DNA of 64,000 bases, taken from the NCBI RefSeq assembly GCF_963576545.1, contig NW_026870402.1, positions 744,001 to 808,000 of the forward strand, written 5' to 3'. Of this stretch, positions 58,701-64,000 are shown piece after piece. Every line of letters begins with the position of its first letter. The first letter of the stretch is position 1. The position numbers were made by a program, and so were the translations under genes. This DNA comes from Limanda limanda (lineage: Eukaryota; Chordata; Actinopteri; Pleuronectiformes; Pleuronectidae). Under the pieces are notes generated by a model. That model was given only the letters and a program-made list of their open reading frames with translations. It had not been told where the DNA came from and did not search any database.

Positions 58701-60589
58701 CTGTCCAATATAGAAAGGGGAGATGGCGGGGGAAAAGAAACCGGGCCTGGGGAGGGAAGAGAAACCGGGTCTGGGGAAGGAAGAGAAACCGGGTCTGGGG
58801 AGGGAAGGGCTGGTAACACTGACGAACCGTCCCCAGCCATAAAACTGTCACTCAATTCTACTTCCTCATCACCGGACTCAGGCTGCAGCTGACGTTGCTT
58901 TGCTGCCATGGCACGGGTAATGGCGCAGACAGAAAACACCCCTGGGAACTTTCTCACCAACTCATCTGAACACCCAGACCGGGGAACAGCTGTTACTTCA
59001 GGATTAAGCAGGACCTTCCGCCCCGCTAAATCGTTCCCCAGGATGAAAGACACCCCCCCGACAGGAAACTCATCACTGACACCGACAATAACAGGCCCCG
59101 TAACCAACTCCGAGTCCAGGTGAATGGTGTGCAAAGGAATCCTCACAAACTGCATCCCAAACCCACGGACTAACGCAGCCGAGTCGGTTGAAGATTTCTC
59201 AGACAGAGGCAACACTCCACTCAAAATGACCGACTGAGAGGCTGCACTGTCCCTCAGAATAACGACAGGGACTTTCGGGCCTCCCGCAGTCAGCGAGACC
59301 GCCCCCTTCATGACGAAAGGCAAAAACACATCATCAAGCTCCGGAGACTGCCCAGGATGAGAGCGTGAGAGAGATGAACTGGGAGCACTAGGAGACTGAC
59401 TCAATGAGCTTTCGGTTTTTAACAAATTAACAGCTTTAGGAGGCTTGTCCCTTTTGATCAAAGCAAAACAGTAATTAACTGTATGGCCACGCTTCTTGCA
59501 AAAGGAACAAACCCTGTCACTCTCCTTACCCCCTCCACTCTCCCTACCCCCTGGCCTTACACTCGGGCCACTCCACTCTCCACTCACCTTCTGCGTCACA
59601 GGGGGCCTGGGCGCGGAGAAGCTGCGACCCAGGGAGGACTGTGGCTTATCATAACTGTCCCTATGAGTCAAAACGTATTCATCAGCAAGTACCGCAGCCC
59701 TAGAAATTTCTAGCACGTTACGGTCATTAATGTGTGTCACAATTCGTTCAGGCAAACAATTCTTAAAGTCTTCCAGCAACATCAACTCACGCAAGCCAGC
59801 GAAATCAGAAACCTTCATAGAGCGACACCAACGATCAAATAACACTCCCTTCTCATGACCAAACTCCACGTATGTCTTCTCATACGACTTCTTGAGACGA
59901 CGGTACCTCTGGCGATATGCCTTGGGCACTAACTCGTAGGCCCTCAGCACCGCCTCTTTGACATGATCATAATTCAGGCTCATACCAGACTCCAAAGACG
60001 CGTAGGCATCCCGGGCCTTTCCCGTGAACACACATTGTAAAAGCAACGGCCAAAACTGCCTAGGCCACTCCAGGGTCTCAGCTACACGTTCAAACAGGGT
60101 GAAATATTTGTCAACATCTTTATCATTAAAAGACGGAACGAAACGGATGCATCTACCTATATCAAAACCACTGGCGGCAGGAGGGGGAGGAGAAGGAGGT
60201 GCATGCTGTAACTCCAGCTCCTTCAGATGCACCTGCCTCTTTGTCTCTTCCTCCAGCTTCCGCACCTCCAGTTCACCCAACAGCTCCTTCTCCCTCAGAT
60301 CCAGACGGCGCAACTCAATCTGCAGCTCCAATCCCCTGAGACGAGCCGCTTCATCCACATCTGACCGTGACTCCACCCCCTTCATGACCGCTTCACTCAA
60401 AAGACCCTCTTTATACAACACAGACAGCAGCTCAGTTTTTATAGCCTGCTTCTTCATCTGCTTAGTCACTGTAACTTTAAGAAAACTGGCCAGAGAAATG
60501 AACTGCTCTTTAGTGCAAGAACAGAACTGCTCCATCGTCGGATGAGCAACAAACTCCTCAGCACTAAACGCCATGACGAGACTGGCCAC
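55784..60589 (-). CDS. Gag-Pol polyprotein of Gmr1-like Ty3/Gypsy element (Gag-PR-INT-RT-RH)
   Basis: 1601 residues in one frame, start codon 291 bp inside the primer-binding site. Order by residue: coiled coil ~85-128; SCAN-like Gag core ~140-310 (VPSFNDKDVDKYFTLFERVA); zinc knuckle CSFCKKRGHTVNYC 361-374; retropepsin ~425-530 with active-site DSAA (447-450) and ILGNDLAG (516-523); proline/serine repeat ~594-625; integrase with zinc-binding H715, H722, C752, C755 and the catalytic triad D786, D845, E881 (DD35E); linker with 15-residue VALSGAEVIDQGEAA repeats (~1071-1105); reverse transcriptase ~1195-1400 with YLDD at 1337-1340; RNase H with D1486, E1524, D1553. The integrase-before-reverse-transcriptase order is unlike most Gypsy elements and typical of Gmr1. 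The protease has Ala where Gly is usual. No stops or frameshifts occur, so it is potentially active. Confidence 0.95.
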   Translation of the reverse strand: MASLVMAFSAEEFVAHPTMEQFCSCTKEQFISLASFLKVTVTKQMKKQAIKTELLSVLYKEGLLSEAVMKGVESRSDVDEAARLRGLELQIELRRLDLREKELLGELEVRKLEEETKRQVHLKELELQHAPPSPPPPAASGFDIGRCIRFVPSFNDKDVDKYFTLFERVAETLEWPRQFWPLLLQCVFTGKARDAYASLESGMSLNYDHVKEAVLRAYELVPKAYRQRYRRLKKSYEKTYVEFGHEKGVLFDRWCRSMKVSDFAGLRELMLLEDFKNCLPERIVTHINDRNVLEISRAAVLADEYVLTHRDSYDKPQSSLGRSFSAPRPPVTQKVSGEWSGPSVRPGGRESGGGKESDRVCSFCKKRGHTVNYCFALIKRDKPPKAVNLLKTESSLSQSPSAPSSSLSRSHPGQSPELDDVFLPFVMKGAVSLTAGGPKVPVVILRDSAASQSVILSGVLPLSEKSSTDSAALVRGFGMQFVRIPLHTIHLDSELVTGPVIVGVSDEFPVGGVSFILGNDLAGRKVLLNPEVTAVPRSGCSDELVRKFPGVFSVCAITRAMAAKQRQLQPESGDEEVELSDSFMAGDGSSVLPALPSPDPVSLPSPDPVSLPSPGPVSFPPPSPLSILDSSDVKLSMSREQLIIEQQRDPTLVSLFAAVGLNDDDGGGSPRYFLKDGVLMRAWLPPRLGFQEDWGVVKQVVVPQLFRPEVLKLAHDNPLAGHLGVNKTYDRVLRCFFWPGLKADVRQHCRTCHVCQLSGKPNQTIPPFPLYPIPVVGEPFERVIVDCVGPLPRTKAGHQFLLTIMCVNTRFPEAIPLRRITAPAVIKALTKFFSLFGLPRVVQTDQGSNFMSKVFAQVVKQLDISHCHSSAYHPESQGALERFHQTLKSMLRTYCLEYGKDWDEGVHLLLFAVREVVQESLGFSPAELVFAHTVRGPLKLLHEKWVGSAEPQNLLDYVCDFRSKLHRACELAKQSMVVAQGKMKRWFDKDAQSRSFSPGDKVLVLLPIPGSSLQARYSGPYVVREKVGARDYVVATPDRRRRSRLCHVNMLKPYLERGSVSPSPVVLKSVVALSGAEVIDQGEAAVALSGAEVIDQGEAAVALSGADLPESEELDFDGDVVALSSAVVHGRLKNSELLVNLDGCVSHLPPSQGEDVVRLIGSHMSLFSDVPSQTQVLQHDVEVGDSFPIKQHAYRVNPEKRARLQKQVDYMLGHGIAPSCSPWSSPCLLAMKSDGSDRFCTDFRKVNGVTRPDCYPLPRVEDCVDNVGGAKYVTKLDLLKGYWQVPLTPRAKEISAFVTPDAFLQYTVMPFGMRNAPATFQRLVNIVLSGLSGCEAYLDDIVVYSGSWDEHIQQLYSVFWRLRDANLTLNLVKCEFGQATVTYLGKVVGRGQVRPVHSKVEAILSFPVPRSRRELRRFLGMAGYYRSFCKNFSAVAASLTDLLSPKVCFRWTEGCQRAFDCIKALLTTAPVLSAPVFDRPFKLSVDASDAGAVLLQEGGGGVEHPVSYFSKKFNKHQRVYSTIEKEALALVLALSHFEVYVGSASSPTVVYTDHNPLVFVNQMRNTNQRLMRWALFLQSFNVVIRHVKGRDNVLADTLSQC

Positions 60590-60598
60590 ACTGATCAG

Positions 60599-60880
60599 AC
60601 CAGGGCGAGAGGAAAAAAAACAAAAAAAACAGACCGCTCACCAACCTACTCCCTCAAAAATACCACCCAAGAGGGCAAAACACAGCAGCACCAAAAAGAA
60701 AACCATGGTGCACAAACGTGCCGGCCGAAGAAACACTGGCAACCACACTAGGAAGTCCAAGCCAACAAACTCTGTCAGTGACGACCAAGTCACACCACAA
60801 AATCAACTAGACACGGCCTATCACAATAGACACGGCACTCACAGTTGGAATCAACAGAAACACTGAAGACCCAACATGTG
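60599..60880 (-). other. Untranslated leader of the Gmr1-like element
   Basis: Between primer site and gag start. It would carry packaging signals. It contains an A-rich run (T-rich on minus) near 60614-60630. No gene is visible. Confidence 0.6.
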
Positions 60881-60898
60881 ATCCCGGACGAGCCCCCA
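60881..60898 (-). promoter_or_regulatory. Primer-binding site (tRNA-Pro)
   Basis: The minus strand reads TGGGGGCTCGTCCGGGAT, complementary to the last 18 bases of tRNA-Pro, four bases inside the 5' LTR. It sets the start of minus-strand DNA synthesis. Confidence 0.92.
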
Positions 60899-60902
60899 AA
60901 TA

Positions 60903-61465
60903 TGTTACGGACCTATAAGAAATGGCTCGTGAGGCCCGGAACACATCAAATAAACGAATCAGAAACAACTGTTGCCACTAAATAATAACAAATGTTAATT
61001 GATTGAAACAAACAAATATTTAGAAAGGCAACAAACCAAAAGGGTTGGAGGTTCCCGGCCAAAACAAACAAAAGAGAGGGGAACACTGAGCCAGCCATCG
61101 GCCGTCGAAGTCAGTGTTCACCCCCGAACTAAGTCTGCCTAAATAACCCACTACCTAAATGAAAGAAAAAGGTTATCCGAAAACAGGACTACCGGGAACC
61201 CCCGAACCAACTACCAACATAACAAAAGCTCAAAAGGACTTCTGGCATGGGGGAAACCGGAGCCTCGGTCTCCTCACCCGTTCACCTGCATGGAAGAATA
61301 GAGAGCGAGAAAGAAATTCACAGCCTCCTTAAGTCAGCTCCAGCTGACGAGGTGATGAGTCTCACCTGAGGACTGGCTGCGTGGAGAGAGAGAGAAAGGT
61401 GGAGAGAGGCACAAACACACACACACATTCTCACACAGAGCCCCACCTCCTGGCCACACGTAACA
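60903..61465 (-). mobile_element. 5' LTR of the Gmr1-like element
   Basis: 563 bp. In element orientation it begins TGTTACGTGTGG and ends GGTCCGTAACA. Differs from the 3' LTR at about two positions (near 60994 and 61101). Confidence 0.95.
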
Positions 61466-61930
61466 ATAATATTGTATGTAAGTATTGTGTATTGAATTAG
61501 AAACGTCCGTGAAAATAATGTATGTGAAATGTGTTTTATGTTGTTGCAGTTTTCACGGTGTTCCATATCTTCAAAGAATAAAGTGATTGTGGACATCAGT
61601 ACGAGGCGTATAACGTTTTTAACCAGGGTAGATACAGTGAAAACGTGTCCTAATCCATCACGAGGCTTCCGAGTGCGGCGTTGCTTCACGTCCCGGCGGG
61701 GAGGAGCGGCGGTGTCTGCATCCTCCGGCGGGCTACGGGCTACCGACCGGGAGCTGCATCGGGCGGCGGTGCTTTCGTCCCGCAACGGGCTGCCGGCCAG
61801 GGTCTGCATCGGGCGGCGGTGCTTTCGTCCCGCGGCGGGCCACCGGCTGGGAGCTACTGCGAGCGGTGGTGCGTTCATCCTGCTGCGGTGGAGGGCGACA
61901 TCGTTGCTTTACGTCCTGCAGCAAGCTACA
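61466..61930 (+). mobile_element. BEL/Pao 5' LTR or leader, right piece
   Basis: Continues the interrupted sequence after ATAAT. It contains TTGTTGCAG (possible 3' splice site), AATAAA near 61578 and a GC-rich 50-bp tandem repeat. The right border AGCTACA is chosen only because it mirrors the left end. Confidence 0.4.
61670..61920. repeat. 50-bp GC-rich tandem repeat in BEL leader/LTR
   Basis: About five diverged copies of a GGGCGGCGGTGCTTTCGTCC-type unit recur at 50-bp spacing (GGGC at 61737, 61787, 61837). They create long open frames on both strands that I regard as non-coding. Confidence 0.75.
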
Positions 61931-62294
61931 GGTCTCTGGACACTAAGTGGAGCAGCTTCAGTCTACAACTTGGTCCACAGGTCAGACAATGCAATTATAA
62001 TGCCTCAGGAAGTTGATGGATAGAAGGTTACGGTTTTTAATCGTAACAACCACGATATTAAAAGGATTCTGAACATAAAAAAAAAAAAAAAAAAGGATAT
62101 ATGTATATATTGAATGCTCTGATAACTGCAATTGTTTGTTGTTTGCTAAATTGCATAAGAAAGTTAATCTCAAGTGCTAACTAGGTATTAAGGGTGTCAT
62201 GTATTACTGTAGGTGTTATTTGGTTAATCTCTGCTAATTACAGCCATCATAACTTACCTTACTTTCTCCATATGGTAGTTCTAAAAGGTTAAAA
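61931..62294. other. BEL/Pao leader region before gag
   Basis: Mostly AT-rich, with an A-run at 62079-62094 and several short TTGCTAAATT-like stretches. No gene. A primer-binding site should be in or just before this stretch, but I cannot fix it. Confidence 0.4.
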
Positions 62295-64000
62295 ATGTCT
62301 AAAAATGGTGATAATCAGTCTGATGTCATGTCACAAGGGCAAGAAGCAGGGGAGCTAGATGCAGAGGAGCTAGATGAGGGACAAATTAGAAAATCCTCTC
62401 GTGAAAGACGATTAACACCTAAAATGCAAGAACTGAAAGAACAAGAGTTAATTTCAAGGCAGAAGAAATTTAAAGCAACATATGAGAAATGGAAAAGTAC
62501 TGTAAGAGACATTCGTACAAGGTTGAAGCAAGATTGCTCTGAAAGTGACATGTATAACATGATGGATGAAGCTGAGAAGCAGGACTCAGAGTTAAAGGAG
62601 CTGTATGATGGCATCCGACTCCAAGCCGCACCAAGTCAAGAAATTCGGAGAAAAGTTGATGCATGCTCAGCTGTGACAGCAGACTTACTGCAATTGATGA
62701 GAGTGCGCCTCACCGAAGAAGGAGGTGAGTTTGATGCTGAGGCAGAGAGACCAAGGTTACGCATGCTTCTTGATAATGAATATGCTAGGTCCATATATGG
62801 ATCCACAGCCTCCAGAGTTACTGCACGCAGCTGCCACCATTCAGAGCAACTCTCAGAATCACCTAGCATTTCGGCTAAGAGGGCAGAAACAGCAGCTCAG
62901 CTGGCTGCAAAGAGAGCTGAAATTGACATGGAAGCTGTTATCGAAGTTCAATGTCAGCAGTTGAGAAAACTTGAGAGTCAGAGAGACATTGATGTTATTC
63001 AAGCAAGGCTAAATGTTTACACTGAAGAAGAAAGAAAAGGAATGGATGGATCACACAGTCCTGTATGCGGCAAAGTTGATGATACAAACTCATTCACTCA
63101 CCCCATCTCAAGTCAAGAACAGCAAGCTGTAAAAAATGAGACATCCTTAGTCCAGGCATTACAGGAATCATTAGCTCTCACTCGCCTTCCAACCCCAGAA
63201 CCTATCGTATTCTCAGGTGATCCTATGAAGTTCACAGAATGGAGCACAAGCTTTGAGGCTCTTATAGAGAGACGATGCACCAACCCTGTAGATAGGATGT
63301 TCTACCTGCAAAGGTACATAGCAGGGGAGGCTAAATCCTTTCTAGAAGGCAGCTTCTACAGGAAAGATGAGGAAGCCTATCAACAAGCATGGGATAGGTT
63401 GAACACAAGATATGGTAATTCCTTTGTAGTGCAACGAGCCTTTAGAGAAAAACTTAATACTTGGCCAAGGATTGGTGGAAAAGAGTTCCTCAAACTGAGA
63501 GAATTCAGTGACTTCCTGCAAACATGTAGTAGCGCCATGTCTCTTATAAAGGGTCTACAAGTTCTGAATGACTGCGAGGAGAACCAGAAAATGCTGGCCA
63601 AGCTTCCTGAATGGGTGACGTCCAGGTGGAACCGCTACGTCACGGAGCAGCTGGATCGAGGCCAGGAGTATCCAAGTTTTCATGAGTTTGCTTCATACAT
63701 CGCCAAAGAGGCACGTATTGCATGTAATCCAGTGTCATCCTTACATGCTTTAAGGCACTCTGCAGAGACACCAGTAAGAGAGGTGAAGCGCTCAAAAGCA
63801 AACACGTTTGCCACAAATATGAAAGCTCCAGTTCTATCAAGCTTCACATCCAAACCAGACCTTGGTGAAATCCAGTTGAGAGATACGGAGAAGTCAAAGA
63901 AATGGAGCACACCACTACAAAACTCAAACACGACCAGGTGTATTTGTTGTGGAGAAAACCACTCCATACATAGATGCACAAAGCTAACCAAAATGTCTAA
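62295..64000 (+). CDS. BEL/Pao Gag (start of gag-pol polyprotein), partial at window end
   Basis: The frame opens at the ATG at 62295 and stays open for 568 codons to the window edge. The first ~300 residues are charged and helical, with coiled-coil-like stretches (for example KMQELKEQELISRQKK and a second near 215-260). Residues ~306-450 begin VFSGDPMKFTEWSTSFEALI, the typical start of the BEL/Pao Gag core (the DUF1759 family), and continue with NPVDRMFYLQRYIAGEA and WDRLNTRYGN. A zinc knuckle CICCGENHSIHRC (residues 549-561, C-x2-C-x3-H-x4-C spacing usual for BEL/Pao) is the last recognisable part. Protease, reverse transcriptase, RNase H and integrase should follow beyond 64000. Gag forms the particle that packages the element's RNA. 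No stop is visible, so the element may be fairly young. Confidence 0.88.
   Translation, partial: MSKNGDNQSDVMSQGQEAGELDAEELDEGQIRKSSRERRLTPKMQELKEQELISRQKKFKATYEKWKSTVRDIRTRLKQDCSESDMYNMMDEAEKQDSELKELYDGIRLQAAPSQEIRRKVDACSAVTADLLQLMRVRLTEEGGEFDAEAERPRLRMLLDNEYARSIYGSTASRVTARSCHHSEQLSESPSISAKRAETAAQLAAKRAEIDMEAVIEVQCQQLRKLESQRDIDVIQARLNVYTEEERKGMDGSHSPVCGKVDDTNSFTHPISSQEQQAVKNETSLVQALQESLALTRLPTPEPIVFSGDPMKFTEWSTSFEALIERRCTNPVDRMFYLQRYIAGEAKSFLEGSFYRKDEEAYQQAWDRLNTRYGNSFVVQRAFREKLNTWPRIGGKEFLKLREFSDFLQTCSSAMSLIKGLQVLNDCEENQKMLAKLPEWVTSRWNRYVTEQLDRGQEYPSFHEFASYIAKEARIACNPVSSLHALRHSAETPVREVKRSKANTFATNMKAPVLSSFTSKPDLGEIQLRDTEKSKKWSTPLQNSNTTRCICCGENHSIHRCTKLTKMS

Larger units (their letters stand above)
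55139..61465 (-). mobile_element. Complete Gmr1-like Ty3/Gypsy LTR retrotransposon
   Basis: A 6327-bp element in minus orientation, inserted in BEL sequence with a perfect 5-bp target duplication ATAAT (55134-55138 and 61466-61470). It has two 563-bp LTRs starting TG and ending CA, a tRNA-Pro primer site, a polypurine tract and one uninterrupted 1601-codon gag-pol frame. Integrase precedes reverse transcriptase, the hallmark of the Gmr1 lineage described first in Atlantic cod. I count two mismatches between the LTRs, so the insertion is recent. Confidence 0.95.
54809..64000 (+). mobile_element. BEL/Pao LTR retrotransposon, 5' part (runs off window), interrupted by Gmr1 element
   Basis: Begins TGTAGCTGTCGC exactly where array unit 5 breaks off. 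The sequence is interrupted by the Gmr1-like element (55139-61465 plus one ATAAT duplication) and resumes ATTGTATGTAAG. A Gag frame of BEL/Pao type opens at 62295 and is still open at the window end. The 5' LTR end is uncertain: AGCTACA at 61924-61930 would mirror the TGTAGCT start and CTACA at about 61963-61967 is an alternative. Neither primer-binding site is convincing. The 3' LTR and target duplication are outside the window. Confidence 0.75.

Noticed and set aside
55928..60866. Plus-strand open frames across the Gmr1-like element
   Set aside because: They are antisense shadows of the 1601-codon gag-pol frame.
61529..62023. 164-codon plus-strand and 186-codon minus-strand frames near the BEL start
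   Set aside because: They run through the 50-bp GC-rich tandem repeat and LTR ends of the two elements, so both are explained by low stop-codon density.
62315..63991. Minus-strand open frames over the BEL gag
   Set aside because: They are antisense to the open 568-codon Gag frame, which has recognisable motifs.

Overview
The window looks like a chromosome end of a teleost fish. Three things point there: long CCCTAA-bearing satellite at the left, compact intron-containing immunoglobulin-type genes, and retroelement families (Gmr1-like Ty3/Gypsy, BEL/Pao, fish-type LINE) typical of fish. There are no bacterial-style operons, and almost every short open frame in the window is a product of repeats.

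Layout. (1) 1-24127 is a subtelomeric satellite of ~155-bp monomers in ~313-bp dimers. It is organised into higher-order units of 2345 and 3442 bp (together 5787 bp) and studded with (CCCTAA)n and a 22-copy exon-like module. All telomeric tracts I saw run C-rich on the + strand, so the telomere should lie to the left. (2) 24128-25702 holds two tandem copies of A-rich degenerate telomeric sequence, each with a conserved block carrying a minus-strand TATA-like motif. (3) 25703-54808 is a tandem array of four complete ~5.8-kb units and one truncated unit. Each complete unit holds one five-exon gene for a 253-residue membrane protein with a single V-type Ig domain (butyrophilin/MOG-like), a TATA promoter, an interferon-response-like element and a large inverted repeat. 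Copies 2-4 are intact. Copy 1 is broken in its signal-peptide exon by a 4784-bp terminal-inverted-repeat element carrying a decayed, intron-containing zinc-finger gene. Units 2 and 3 share a solo LTR. (4) From 54809 a BEL/Pao retrotransposon has cut off unit 5. Its Gag frame runs open from 62295 to the window end. A complete, very young Gmr1-like Ty3/Gypsy element (55139-61465, minus strand) is nested inside the BEL LTR or leader.

Together the window records successive events: array duplication, insertion of elements into particular units, further duplication, then BEL insertion, then Gmr1 insertion into BEL. The only likely functional host genes are Ig copies 2, 3 and 4. The best candidates for something undescribed are the subtelomeric single-IgV receptor array, whose V domain lacks the usual core tryptophan, and the gene-carrying TIR element inside copy 1. 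All coordinates come from reading the sequence. Family assignments rest on recognised motifs, not on database searches.
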